DNA of 64,000 nucleotides from Argyresthia goedartella (GCA_949825045.1 OX463835.1:19733201-19797200), one strand, 5' to 3'. Counted from the first letter of the stretch, positions 40,401 through 42,789 are shown. A program made the numbers and translations. Notes: generated by a model from the letters alone, not told the origin.

Positions 40401-40740
40401 TAAAATAAATATTTAAGAGGTCTCCCATACAACAATTCTTTCAATACCACATACAAACTTATGAATGCAACTGGTTACGTATATGCAGTGTGAAAATAGC
40501 TGCACCAATAACTTTGTAAACAACATTTTGCTATGTAAAATCCAAACTATTCACTCCACACCATCCCTACCAGTACCATTGTACGGTGGCACGGAACCCT
40601 TCAAGCGTGAGTTAGACTCGCACCTGACCGTTTTTAGTCTCCATTTAATAATAACCGTTACATTTGACAGGTTGACGGGCGACCGGCCAGATGACGACGA
40701 CAACAACACGTGGAACGGAAACTCGACACAGCAGATGTAA
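545..40740 (+). CDS. Ubxn4: UBX domain-containing protein 4 (UBXN4/UBXD2/erasin), 13 coding exons
   Basis: Spliced coding sequence 545-626, 2678-2815, 6068-6193, 6666-6905, 10132-10208, 12670-12900, 14775-14897, 16739-16834, 31649-31811, 33867-33994, 35495-35660, 39584-39749 and 40671-40740: 1806 nt, 601 aa. Every junction is GT-AG and phases agree throughout. The family is an ER-membrane adaptor that recruits p97/VCP through its UBX domain and promotes ER-associated degradation. Order seen: thioredoxin-like N-terminus opening MLWFGGSI (1-115), disordered linker (116-298, with nine PSxPTx repeats at 239-292), charged helical region (299-405), UBX domain (about 434-509, FPR loop at 480-482), membrane-inserting segment (about 524-551) and a C-terminus ending NNTWNGNSTQQM, which matches my memory of the vertebrate protein. 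Vertebrate UBXN4 is about 508 aa; the extra length is mainly linker. No stop or frameshift is seen, so the gene looks functional despite about 38 kb of repeat-filled intron. Confidence 0.93.
627..1571 (+). other. UBXN4 intron 1, 5' part
   Basis: No gene is seen. A partial copy of dispersed repeat X lies at about 1395-1545. The remainder is AT-rich sequence without recognisable coding content; short open frames here are chance. Confidence 0.6.
1395..1545 (+). repeat. dispersed repeat X, degraded copy
   Basis: Shares the core GCGGTAGCTTAGGTGAAGGG and the following AAAATACTTAAAACATAAAC block with copies near 8634, 51055, 59775 and 60600. Here the hairpin in the middle is broken by deletion. Confidence 0.7.
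1572..2401 (+). mobile_element. hAT transposon remnant with transposase C-terminal domain
   Basis: Ends start TAGAGAT on the left and finish ATCTCTA on the right. They are flanked by an imperfect 8-bp duplication (GTTCAAAT at 1564-1571, GTGCAAAT at 2402-2409; one mismatch), as expected for hAT. Inside, about 1686-2085 on the + strand, is a decayed hAT dimerisation domain: a WW motif (YTWWKS), then after a frameshift near 1925 an LTKLACTYLS segment and an LFSEAGLVYE segment broken by one stop. Those are the hallmark W, P/L-rich and sER.FS-like blocks of the hATC domain. Subterminal sequence is rich in GGGTA/CCGGC repeats. The element is internally deleted and dead. hAT is confident; the subfamily is not. 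Confidence 0.75.
2678..2815 (+). CDS. Ubxn4: UBXN4 coding exon 2
   Basis: Encodes residues 28-73 from GDNAQSTEL to ENYVHFARI, the middle of the thioredoxin-like domain. The family shows DDEQST and ...LQFSQIY at these positions. Acceptor CCAG|GTGAC, donor ATTT|GTATCC. The donor is weak (no G at -1), but the phase (codon 28 completed by GT, a lone T carried forward) makes the TAC tyrosine at the exon 2/3 junction. Confidence 0.9.
2878..3725 (+). repeat. dispersed repeat, three partial copies
   Basis: The motif CACCTTCCAGCTCCATCATC with its surroundings recurs at about 2905-3003, 3515-3625 and 3655-3725 in the same orientation, each about 70-125 bp. A SINE-B copy lies between the first and second. 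No coding content. Origin not recognised. Confidence 0.65.
3212..3415 (+). mobile_element. SINE-B copy 1 (tRNA-derived)
   Basis: Begins near CTGTGGTGCTGTGGTAGTGG and contains a pol III B-box-like GGGTTCGATCCTCGGC. Other copies are at 45686-45860 (+), 14945-15292 (-) and 52858-53052 (-). The body contains the shared string TGGGGCCAGAAGCAATGT near its 3' end. Confidence 0.8.
3955..4213 (+). mobile_element. SINE-A copy 1 (tRNA-derived)
   Basis: tRNA-like head GGCCGAGTCGGCAGTGACCC and B-box-like GGGTTCGAGTCCCGGTGG, followed by a body containing TTGTCTAGTACCC and GGGGCTAGATCAATGT. It ends at a short ATT-rich tail. Further copies are at 14184-14426 (+) and 36408-36650 (-). Confidence 0.82.
4519..4879. 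mobile_element. MITE with an internal tandem duplication
   Basis: Perfect 18-bp terminal inverted repeats: ATTACTAAGTGAGCGACT at 4519-4536 and its complement at 4862-4879. Inside, a roughly 100-bp segment starting CGCTCCGCTC is duplicated in tandem (about 4629-4729 and 4730-4828), with scattered differences. No open frame. Superfamily not determined. Confidence 0.75.
4880..6067 (+). other. UBXN4 intron 2, 3' part
   Basis: No gene seen. AT-rich sequence with a weak internal direct repeat around TGCAGTTCTGAAGG (near 5102 and 5216). Nothing else recognisable. Confidence 0.5.
6068..6193 (+). CDS. Ubxn4: UBXN4 coding exon 3
   Basis: Encodes residues 74-115: YQFVPVPSLFFIGRHGTPLE and on to DRILLDH. 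VP-S-FFIG-G-PLEV is the diagnostic cis-proline and strand segment of the UBXN4 thioredoxin-like domain; the CxxC cysteines of true thioredoxins are absent, as in the family. Acceptor CGCAG|ACCAG, donor CATC|GTGAGT. Confidence 0.93.
6666..6905 (+). CDS. Ubxn4: UBXN4 coding exon 4 (linker)
   Basis: Encodes residues 116-195, a Ser/Thr/Pro/Ala-rich disordered linker ending DVEEP. Acceptor TTGCAG|GCAAAG, donor CCTG|GTAAGT. It is low in conserved motifs, so it is supported by phase, GC content above the surrounding intron and position. Confidence 0.85.
6906..8633 (+). other. UBXN4 intron 4, 5' part
   Basis: No gene. Contains an inverted fragment of repeat Z at about 7375-7440 and a 57-bp near-perfect palindrome at 7535-7591. 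The rest is AT-rich. Confidence 0.5.
7535..7591. repeat. 57-bp near-perfect palindrome
   Basis: GCAGGCGGTGCCAATTTAAT... pairs with ...ATTAATTTGGCCTCGCCTGC across a minimal loop, with about three mismatches in 28 pairs. It could be two fused element termini or a foldback element; a small-RNA precursor is possible but unsupported. Confidence 0.7.
8634..8990 (-). repeat. dispersed repeat X, near-complete copy (minus)
   Basis: From GGCTTGTGTTTAAACGATTA at the left, through the central hairpin (GGATAAAGGGGGC paired with CCCCCTTTACCC around 8828-8866), to TTTTGGTGATCATT at the right. It is the reverse complement of the copy at about 60600-60960. No open frame. The ends carry weakly inverted ACCAAAA/TTTTGGT motifs. 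Class unknown; a non-autonomous DNA element is likely. Confidence 0.75.
9085..9553 (+). mobile_element. SINE-C copy 1 (tRNA-derived), interrupted
   Basis: tRNA-like head TCTAATGGGTTTCACGCTTG, B-box-like GGTTCGATTCCTG and a tail containing CACCCCGTATGGGAAAAGGC. An uninterrupted copy on the opposite strand lies at about 13830-14115. This copy is split by a 209-bp inverted-repeat element at 9180-9388. Confidence 0.8.
9180..9388. mobile_element. MITE inserted in SINE-C
   Basis: About 29-bp terminal inverted repeats with few mismatches: ATCGAACCATCTGAATCATG on the left and the complement of ATGATTCAGTTGGTTCGAT on the right. Flanked by TAC at 9177-9179 and 9389-9391. The uninterrupted SINE-C copy shows the empty site. 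No coding capacity. Confidence 0.75.
9670..9799 (+). repeat. 65-bp tandem duplication
   Basis: CGTAGCGCTCCAACGTTTTC... is repeated head to tail with a 65-bp period and one or two differences. Noncoding, intron 4. Confidence 0.85.
10132..10208 (+). CDS. Ubxn4: UBXN4 coding exon 5
   Basis: Completes codon 196 and encodes to residue 221: ETSAGPAAKHRKTEHHEVTK and on to EYE. Acceptor TTGACAG|AGACC, donor GAG|GTACGT. Short linker exon, in phase with both neighbours. Confidence 0.82.
10265..10460 (-). repeat. dispersed repeat W (minus)
   Basis: Contains ATCATTAACCGAGATAACGT and TCCGTTCAGCCGTTTTAG, the reverse complement of a copy at about 46640-46785. Noncoding repeat of a type common in Lepidoptera. 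Confidence 0.65.
10461..11616 (+). other. UBXN4 intron 5, middle
   Basis: AT-rich sequence. I see no gene or clear element. Confidence 0.45.
11614..12230. repeat. 70-bp tandem array with two 144-bp insertions in opposite orientations
   Basis: A 70-bp unit (containing CTATCTGTCGGTTCGTTCGT and ATATCCAACATGTGAGTCCA) repeats with near identity. At two unit junctions sits a 144-bp element with CAGTG...CACTG ends, at 11617-11760 and, inverted, at 11968-12111, each flanked by GTC on both sides. The three other junctions (about 11825, 11895 and 12176) read GTC-CAG-GTC. The two insertions differ from each other by roughly 11 percent by eye, whereas the 70-bp units are almost identical. Confidence 0.8.
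12240..12660 (+). repeat. dispersed repeat Y, copy 1
   Basis: Shares ATAGTAGTTTATGTGACTGC, CTCTGCAGTTGTTTAGCTTG and GGCGGCACGCAGGCGGGCGT with a copy at 16085-16440, and its 3' part with 59640-59770. Includes the hairpin CCATAATTTGACAAATTATGG split around 12468-12488. It ends about 10 bp before the acceptor of exon 6. Confidence 0.7.
12670..12900 (+). CDS. Ubxn4: UBXN4 coding exon 6, hexapeptide repeats
   Basis: Encodes residues 222-298: VVCDGDVCVRRPVSGAG, nine tandem hexapeptides PS(A/G)PT(V/E/A) or a final PSGPSQ at 239-292 (bases 12721-12882, 18-bp units), then PTPVEK. Acceptor TGTGTGCAG|GTGG, donor AAAAG|GTAAGT. The length is 77 codons, so the frame passes intact from exon 5 to exon 7. 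An alternative acceptor at 12710 would break the frame. The repeats are probably lineage-specific and expected to vary in copy number. They lie in the disordered linker, so their gain or loss should be tolerated. Confidence 0.83.
12901..13677 (+). other. UBXN4 intron 6, 5' part
   Basis: No gene. AT-rich; nothing recognisable beyond short dispersed-repeat fragments. Confidence 0.45.
13678..13830 (+). repeat. dispersed repeat Z, 5' fragment
   Basis: Begins AGGGTTCCGTACCCGAAGGG and contains CTGTATCTCATGAACCGT. This is the start of the family whose full copy is at 16856-17150. Confidence 0.75.
13830..14115 (-). mobile_element. SINE-C copy 2 (minus, uninterrupted)
   Basis: Reverse complement of SINE-C: tail TTTTCCCATACGGGGTGGCA at the left, B box as CAGGAATCGAACCTGC and tRNA-like head ending AGACCACGGAGCTC at the right. 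It serves as the empty-site reference for the MITE in copy 1. A decayed tail fragment of the same family lies at about 14655-14755 (minus). Confidence 0.8.
14184..14426 (+). mobile_element. SINE-A copy 2
   Basis: Full-length: GGCCGAGTCGGCAGTGACCC head, GGGTTCGAGTCCCGGTGG B box and GTCCAAGGTATTATTATT tail with an expanded (ATT)n terminus. Close to copies at 3955 and 36408. Confidence 0.85.
14775..14897 (+). CDS. Ubxn4: UBXN4 coding exon 7
   Basis: Encodes residues 299-339, TPTDTTGPAPLES through SSEEAEKRAKDLIEAIRREK to QKEKE. This starts the charged helical region that precedes the UBX domain in the family. Acceptor TCCAG|ACCCC, donor AAAGAA|GTAAGT; 41 codons exactly. Confidence 0.92.
14945..15292 (-). 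mobile_element. SINE-B copy 2 (minus), interrupted
   Basis: TTCTGGCCCCACACTAGGGT at the left and GGGGATCGAACCCGGGACCT (B box, complement) at the right. The body is split at 15055-15197 by a short inverted-repeat element with a 5-bp target duplication. Confidence 0.82.
15055..15197. mobile_element. 143-bp MITE in SINE-B
   Basis: Termini AGCTCTATTTTTG and CAAAATAGAGCT in inverted orientation. Exact 5-bp duplication CCTGG at 15050-15054 and 15198-15202. The uninterrupted SINE-B copy (3212-3415, CCAGGTCTTGG in the other orientation) has a single CCTGG there, confirming the insertion. The interior carries inverted GCGAGCGC motifs. Confidence 0.85.
15293..15913 (+). other. UBXN4 intron 7, middle
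   Basis: No gene or element recognised. Confidence 0.45.
15914..16440 (+). repeat. repeat Z 5' fragment followed by repeat Y copy 2
   Basis: 15914-16080 starts AGGGTTCCGTAGCCGAAGGG (repeat Z, truncated). 16085-16440 shares ATATCATAAGCTCTCTTTG and GGCACGCAGGCGGGCGTCGG with repeat Y at 12240. The same Z-then-Y adjacency is not seen at the other Y copies. Confidence 0.65.
16739..16834 (+). CDS. Ubxn4: UBXN4 coding exon 8
   Basis: Encodes residues 340-371, LEKQKELDRRLVGQGVAELK to QEMKQAA. The RR-x-x-GQ-V pattern matches the family's helical region. Acceptor TGGCAG|CTGG, donor AGCG|GTATGA. The upstream polypyrimidine tract is weak. A repeat Z copy starts only 22 bp after the donor. Confidence 0.9.
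16856..17150 (+). repeat. dispersed repeat Z, full-length copy
   Basis: Starts AGGGTTCCGAACCCGAAGGG and ends around GTACGGAACCCTTCGTGCGC ... TTGGCCGGTTTT. The ends carry an inverted GGTTCCG/CGGAACC motif, as in a MITE-like unit. Other copies: 13678, 15914, 40225-40655 (with internal differences) and a minus fragment near 7380-7440. Confidence 0.78.
17151..18769 (+). other. UBXN4 intron 8, 5' part
   Basis: No gene. The segment 17267-17760 is unusually rich in GCGC motifs, possibly a decayed inverted-repeat element, but I cannot define its ends. Confidence 0.4.
19038..20554 (+). mobile_element. Tc1-type DD34E transposon
   Basis: 1517 bp flanked by TA (19036-19037, 20555-20556). 33-bp identical outer inverted repeats starting CACTCGCGAGCATTAAAC (19038-19070, 20522-20554) and a second 43-bp inverted block (19117-19159, 20471-20513). 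The left arm has about 40 bp of extra sequence between blocks. It lies inside LINE A. The near-identical arms suggest a fairly recent insertion, but the transposase is broken. Confidence 0.93.
19345..20321 (+). pseudogene. Tc1-type transposase, frameshifted
   Basis: Cuts and rejoins transposon DNA at TA sites. The N-terminal helix-turn-helix part is in one frame (SQSCVSNVYKRFWETGNF, then a second HTH to RDHLDWI, ending with a stop at 19708-19710). The catalytic part continues in another frame from about 19700. First Asp in LFSDETR, second Asp in LMHDNARCH, Glu in DLNPIEHMWNELK; 34 residues separate the second Asp from the Glu, giving DD34E. No convincing ATG is present upstream of 19402 in the first frame, and a stop interrupts it near 19379. 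Normal length is about 340 aa. One frameshift near 19700 and a damaged start make it inactive. Confidence 0.9.
22142..23245 (+). pseudogene. LINE B ORF1, PHD-finger protein with one in-frame stop
   Basis: A 367-codon frame opening MKKCGACAKFIG with a Cys/His cluster (CGAC, CPNCGGQYHGACMG, CPDCQ) typical of a PHD-like zinc finger (residues 4-50). Then comes an Ala/Pro-rich linker, a helical/coiled-coil stretch (about 125-190) and a C-terminal domain starting NDIQVTNVPE, with FYVNERLT near the end. That C-terminal pattern is common in insect LINE ORF1 proteins with nucleic-acid binding roles. The frame is intact except for a TAA at 22727-22729; the same frame resumes immediately. GC-rich compared with its surroundings. 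Confidence 0.82.
23246..23594 (+). other. LINE B spacer between ORF1 and ORF2
   Basis: T-rich sequence with no conserved domain, between the ORF1 stop and the first base assigned to LINE C. A 109-codon frame here is hydrophobic low-complexity and probably chance. Confidence 0.5.
23595..25140 (+). mobile_element. LINE C, 5'-truncated RT copy inserted in LINE B
   Basis: The RT begins inside the fingers (YGFTRGKSTTDAG), continues with the palm (CDLSKAFDCVDHN; GVPQGSILGPFLFL; VLFADDTSMVF), then thumb (FLGITIDSKFQWGPHIDKLA). A frameshift near 24442-24455 separates this from the C-terminal part (LQKRAIREIYNLKRTDSL to YYNVQDYLNDRTVWG, ending 24879). There is no endonuclease. The 3' UTR ends in a repeated TAAAGTACTTTGACTATTG at 25093-25150. 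A second copy is at 31930-33320. Confidence 0.85.
23624..24879 (+). pseudogene. LINE C reverse transcriptase, frameshifted
   Basis: Copies element RNA into DNA at the target site. The catalytic FADD and the GVPQGSILGP primer-grip-side motif are intact in 23624-24514. The C-terminal region is in another frame from about 24442 to 24879. It lacks the N-terminal endonuclease, so it cannot mobilise itself. Low stop density suggests a moderately young copy. Confidence 0.85.
25205..28046 (+). pseudogene. LINE B ORF2, AP endonuclease-reverse transcriptase, two frameshifts and one stop
   Basis: Endonuclease: FNNLKVGLFNAGSL (N-terminal strand), INESWL (catalytic Glu), TAYRPPR, LLGDFNIN (metal-binding Asp/Asn), HTTIDL-like SQTTIDLIC, and HAFITAEF where SDH-type motifs usually sit. 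A frameshift near 25943 moves to frame 26008-26740, ending in LRPISILL. A second frameshift near 26730 leads to the RT palm: GFRKGRSTATALL, LLDFSRVFDCI, GVPQGSILGPLLF, YADDVQFYF. TAG at 27333-27335 interrupts the frame, which then resumes through the thumb to KGYLLTLQKTS. DFSRVFD replaces the usual DFSKAFD, so the copy is probably inactive even apart from the breaks. Confidence 0.85.
28047..28449 (+). other. LINE B 3' UTR and (TTTC)n tail
   Basis: T-rich 3' UTR ending in about seven TTTC units at 28418-28447, a short-repeat 3' terminus like those of several non-LTR clades. LINE A sequence resumes immediately after. Confidence 0.65.
28450..29275 (+). mobile_element. LINE A, 3' part
   Basis: RT C-terminal pieces in three frames: FNILGLVWL, then HNLGVVQLLYTALVRTKLES (28535-28595), then KYGYYPYLYPTAFILGMLGF (28678-28735), then LRGDSDCAALIGAV to WRDVVRERGRFCEMNG (28790-29043). 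These follow, in order, the thumb segment that ends the left half of LINE A near 21900, so I infer one element split by LINE B. The 3' UTR ends in (AAAT)n at 29250-29268. Confidence 0.68.
29276..29817 (+). other. UBXN4 intron 8, between LINE A and the minisatellite
   Basis: No gene or element recognised. Confidence 0.45.
29818..31228. repeat. 1.4-kb minisatellite of 23-bp units
   Basis: About 60 copies of a unit close to TTGAAGGGGRTTTGAAGGTG followed by TAG. Variation is mostly G/A at one site (GGGG versus GGGA), C/A in GTCG/GTAG and small deletions. The unit has no stop codon in some reading frames, so a 391-codon frame opens across it on the minus strand with a 23-residue period; I regard that as an artefact. 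It lies 420 bp upstream of UBXN4 exon 9. Confidence 0.97.
31466..31626. mobile_element. 160-bp MITE (family M), next to exon 9
   Basis: Left end TTAAGCCGTGTACTCATTAG and right end complement ATAAAGCCGGGTTATCATTG: about 30-bp imperfect terminal inverted repeats. It is related to the element at 41778-42789. Its right end is only about 22 bp before the exon 9 acceptor, so it must overlap the branch-point/polypyrimidine region. Confidence 0.8.
31649..31811 (+). CDS. Ubxn4: UBXN4 coding exon 9
   Basis: Encodes residues 372-425: EDRKREKLEDNAARKRVLAQ, IAQDRAERRAR, then an Ala/Pro/Thr-rich tail. AARxRxxxQIAxDRAER is one of the best conserved segments of the family just before the UBX domain. Acceptor TTAACAG|GAAGA, donor CAACA|GTGAGT. 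Confidence 0.94.
31930..33320 (+). mobile_element. LINE C copy 2, decayed
   Basis: Starts in the RT (SYLNNRIQKAEI-like) with a roughly 100-bp internal duplication of TCTGATGGATCGGGT (31982-32060). Then DIVLFADDTFVV (32297-32332) and HWGPHIDKLAGRLSSAAYAV (from 32550), and a C-terminal part to about 33100 with many indels. The 3' UTR matches that of 23595-25140. Much older than the first copy. Intron 9. Confidence 0.85.
33385..33540 (+). mobile_element. LINE 3' tail fragment
   Basis: The frame KNKIYYDINEYFNDNELIA (33430-33490) parallels the C-terminus of LINE C (KKGYYNVQDYLND). A diverged relative truncated to its last codons. Confidence 0.55.
33867..33994 (+). CDS. Ubxn4: UBXN4 coding exon 10, UBX domain first half
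   Basis: Encodes residues 426-468: ISGDGGPRARIQFKLPDGTS to LGDVQQYVADTLQ. RIQFKLPDG is the first strand of the ubiquitin-like UBX fold. Two acceptors lie 6 nt apart (CCCAG|TATCAG|GCGAC, exon start 33867 or 33873). Both keep the frame and differ by two residues (Ile-Ser versus none). Donor GCAG|GTAACT, followed directly by the satellite at 34010. Confidence 0.93.
34010..34805. repeat. (CATC)n-rich satellite with a ~105-bp higher-order unit
   Basis: About 7-8 copies of a unit of roughly 105 bp (one of 92), each containing GCCTGTCCTACCAGCC, CCGTCAGTCCAACCATC, short (ATCC)n runs and CAGTCCATTCATCTGTCC. It begins within about 20 bp of the exon 10 donor. Intron 10. Confidence 0.92.
34806..35494 (+). 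other. UBXN4 intron 10, 3' part
   Basis: No gene. 34950-35150 shares a dispersed motif (TATCCGACTAC.. CTACTCATCAGAA) with about 37070-37210. Otherwise nothing recognised. Confidence 0.5.
35495..35660 (+). CDS. Ubxn4: UBXN4 coding exon 11, UBX domain second half
   Basis: Encodes residues 469-523: LSRSNFSLWTAFPRRELTEA, LELAPSAALLVLRRG and a Gly/Gln-rich end. FPR at 480-482 is the cis-Pro loop that enters the p97 N-domain pocket, so p97 binding should be intact. LxLAPSAxLLVL is the last UBX strand. Acceptor CCACAG|CTATC, donor TATCG|GTGAGT. Confidence 0.95.
35661..36179 (+). other. UBXN4 intron 11, 5' part
   Basis: No gene or element recognised. Confidence 0.45.
36180..36862 (+). mobile_element. 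RTE-like LINE 3' fragment, split by SINE-A
   Basis: RT C-terminal words VLPILTYGAETWTLTK (36205-36255) and HLARR (36392-36406), then after the SINE TEWWPKGATRPVGRPRAPWS (36669-36728) and WRRMAQDR, with a (TGA)n tail at 36838-36858. CxLPxLTYGAExWxLT and the GRPRxRW words are typical of RTE-type LINEs, as is the TGA-repeat end. Confidence 0.8.
36408..36650 (-). mobile_element. SINE-A copy 3 (minus) inside the RTE fragment
   Basis: (ATA)n then CCTTGGACACTATTCACACA at the left and GGGACTCGAACCCGGGACCC with GGCAGGGTCACTGCCG at the right. Short GACGG sequences on both sides (about 36403 and 36652) may be the target duplication. It interrupts the RT reading frame between its RR and GRW words. Confidence 0.83.
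37391..37767. mobile_element. 377-bp inverted-repeat element with splice-site-like termini
   Basis: About 47-bp perfect terminal inverted repeats: ACCTGAAAATAAAATTGTTA... at 37391 and ...TAACAATTTTATTTTCAGGT ending at 37767. Read outward, each repeat contains AAAGCCAG|GTAAGTATG followed about 33 nt later by TTTTATTTTCAG|GT, which resemble a consensus donor and an acceptor. No open frame. Intron 11. Confidence 0.88.
37768..38702 (+). other. UBXN4 intron 11, between two MITEs
   Basis: No gene or element recognised. Confidence 0.45.
38703..39267. mobile_element. 565-bp MITE
   Basis: Long imperfect terminal inverted repeats: left TTATACTCTATTTCATATAC then CATGGCCCGATGCACTTGA; right TCAAGTGCATCGGGCCATGG then TACATGAAATGGAGTATACC. 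Similarity extends further inward (TTAACAATAGG). AT-rich interior, no frame. Confidence 0.85.
39584..39749 (+). CDS. Ubxn4: UBXN4 coding exon 12, membrane segment
   Basis: Encodes residues 524-578. AFLMQLFTSVIYAPALQLFA and RARQFLFP form the hydrophobic hairpin that anchors UBXN4 in the ER membrane with both ends cytosolic; next a Gly-rich stretch (GGTPGGAAGRAVGGAG), then VRYRPRTNIHR. Acceptor TTCGCAG|CGTTC, donor CACAG|GTGATA. The hydrophobic part is split by Pro537, as expected of a membrane hairpin rather than a spanning helix. Confidence 0.92.
40091..40655 (+). repeat. repeat X fragment then repeat Z copy, up to exon 13
   Basis: 40091-40140 contains ACCTAACACGAAGGATAAAG (repeat X, minus). 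40225-40655 runs from CCGAAGGGTGCCAAACGGGA to GTACGGTGGCACGGAACCCT and ACTCGCACCTGACCGTTTT (repeat Z). The end of Z is within about 20 bp of the exon 13 acceptor. Confidence 0.75.
40671..40740 (+). CDS. Ubxn4: UBXN4 coding exon 13, C-terminus and stop
   Basis: Completes Arg578 and encodes LTGDRPDDDDNNTWNGNS then TQQM and a TAA stop at 40738-40740. The tail NNTWNGNSTQQM is, from memory, identical to the vertebrate UBXN4 end, which fixes the gene's 3' coding limit. Acceptor TTTGACAG|GTTGA. The last 20 nt plus 11 following bases are amplified into the downstream array. Confidence 0.94.
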
Positions 40741-41102
40741 TGCCTCCCCAAACTCGACACAGCAGATGTAATGCCTCCCCAAACAACGGAAACTCGACAC
40801 AGCAGATGTAATGCCTCCCCAAACTCGACACAGCAGATGTAATGCCTCCCCAAACTCGACACAGCAGATGTAATGCCTCCCCAAACTCGACACAGCAGAT
40901 GTAATGCCTCCCCAAACTCGACACAGCAGATGTAATGCCTCCCCAAACTCGACACAGCAGATGTAATGCCTCCCCAAATTCGACACAGCAGATGTAATGC
41001 CTCCCCAAACTCGACACAGCAGATGTAATGCCTCCCCAAACTCGACACAGCAGATGTAATGCCTCCCCAAACTCGACACAGCAGATGTAATTCCTCCCCA
41101 AA
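40720..41102 (+). repeat. 12-copy 31-bp array derived from the UBXN4 stop region
   Basis: The unit ACTCGACACAGCAGATGTAA then TGCCTCCCCAA repeats with a 31-bp period. Copy 1 is the real coding end (codons for STQQM and the stop). Copy 3 is preceded by AACAACGGAA, echoing the coding bases just upstream. The copies are almost identical (one C/T change near 40979, one TG/TT in the last). If the 3' UTR runs through it, every mature mRNA carries the array. I see no AATAAA or ATTAAA between 40741 and 42789, so the polyadenylation site is not placed. Confidence 0.95.
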
Positions 41103-41209
41103 CAATAGCTATTTTGTTCATCTGACTTGACAGCAATAGCTCTTTTCCGTTGCCTTTTTATTTACCTAACTCAGCACCTGTACCATGAGGGACTGAGCTA
41201 TGCGCTATA

Positions 41210-41585
41210 CCATGGACGGATAAAACTAGAGGACGAACCACCGTAGTACTTTGAAGCGAAATTCGATTTTTAGTTTAAATGTATATTGCTAGATAGAGCT
41301 ACTAGTTCAAAAGTCTTTCTAGTATAGGTAGTATCGTGGTGGCGCGCTTAATTTAGGAAAGATGGCGGTATAAGCGTTATTTTCCTAAGAAGAAACAAGG
41401 CTTACGCTTACGCCATCTCTGATTTTTCGTCGATATTACTATGGATTATACTACGCCGTCACCCTAAGCACCCATCATCTATTGCGTGGTACAGCGACAT
41501 CTAGAAATAATACAGGATTTTAGCTTTCTATAGGGGTACGTTTTTTATATGACGTTGTCAGTCCTCTAGTTTTATTCGTCCATGG
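41210..41585. mobile_element. 376-bp MITE downstream of UBXN4
   Basis: Terminal inverted repeats CCATGGACGGATAAAACTAG on the left and the complement of CTAGTTTTATTCGTCCATGG on the right, 25 bp with one mismatch. Interior without open frame. A 22-base C run (41621-41642) follows. Confidence 0.88.
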
Positions 41586-41777
41586 CTATGCTAAGCTGTG
41601 TCCCTCACCTTTCGCGACAACCCCCCCCCCCCCCCCCCCCCCATGGTGATGGGTTAGAAAGGGATGGATTATTGACGTTTCCAGGTTCTTTCCGAACGTG
41701 AAGCACGTCACCCACATTACACTACAACACGACCACAATATATGTGCAGCTTGTCTGGTTACGTCATCATGGTACTC

Positions 41778-42789
41778 TAAAGCCGGGTATTCATTAGCGA
41801 GCCGTAACTGTCATCGTTGTACGAACCGTAACCAAAAATCATCGTGCTTTTACCTTGGCAGGAGATGCTAGAAAATATGGCAAAATTTGCAGACTACTGC
41901 GTGTTTCTCTAAATGAAATGTTTGTTTTTACCGCTAACCACTTAAACCGCTACTATGTCACCTCAGCTTTACAACTCGCTAATGAGTATCTGGCTCTGCC
42001 GTATCTGGTCGGTTATATTTACAGCACACAAATGAGTATCTGGCACTACCGTCTCTGCTCGGTTACCGTTAAAGCTCGCTAATGAGTACCTGGCTCTACC
42101 GTCTGCTCGGTTACCGTTAAAGCTCGCTAATGAGTACCTGGCTCTACCGTCTCTGCTCGGTTACCGTTAAAGCTCGCTAATGAGTACCTGGCTCTACCGT
42201 CTCTGCTCGGTTACCGTTAAAGCTCGCTAATGAGTACCTGGCTCTACCGTCTCTGCTCGGTTACCGTTAAAGCTCGCTAATGAGTACCTGGCTCTACCGT
42301 CTCTGCTCGGTTACCGTTAAAGCTCGCTAATGAGTACCTGGCTCTACCGTCTCTGCTCGGTTACCGTTAAAGCTCGCTAATGAGTACCTGGCTCTACCGT
42401 CTCTGCTCGGTTACCGTTAAAGCTCGCTAATGAGTACCTGGCTCTACCGTCTCTGCTCGGTTACCGTTAAAGCTCGCTAATGAGTACCTGGCTCTACCGT
42501 CTCTGCTCGGTTACCGTTAAAGCTCGCTAATGAGTACCTGGCTCTACCGTCTCTGCTCGGTTACCGTTAAAGCTCGCTAATGAGTACCTGGCTCTACCGT
42601 CTCTGCTCGGTTACCGTTAAAGCTCGCTAATGAGTACCTGGCTCTACCGTCTCTGCTCGGTTACCGTTAAAGCTCGCTAATGAGTACCTGGCTCTACCGT
42701 CTCTGCTCGGTTACCGTTAAAGCTCGCTAATGAGTACCTGGCTCTGCCGTCTCTGCTCGGTTACCGCTCGCTAATGATTATCCGGCTTA
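41778..42789. mobile_element. family-M MITE expanded by an internal 50-bp satellite
   Basis: Left end TAAAGCCGGGTATTCATTAG, right end complement TAAGCCGGATAATCATTAGC, matching the 160-bp element at 31466. Between them, from about 41970 to 42770, about 15 copies of a 50-bp unit containing AGCTCGCTAATGAGTACCTG and CTCTGCTCGGTTACCGTT, nearly identical to each other. The unit includes a copy of the right-hand terminal repeat, so the satellite appears to have grown from that end. Confidence 0.88.

Noticed and set aside
40731..41102. CRISPR-like array from the regular 31-bp period
   Set aside because: The copies are contiguous without unique spacers, and the host is a eukaryote.
40551..41136. Three overlapping minus-strand frames of 147-184 codons
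   Set aside because: They are antisense readings of the 31-bp UBXN4 stop-codon array in all three frames; a repeat artefact.
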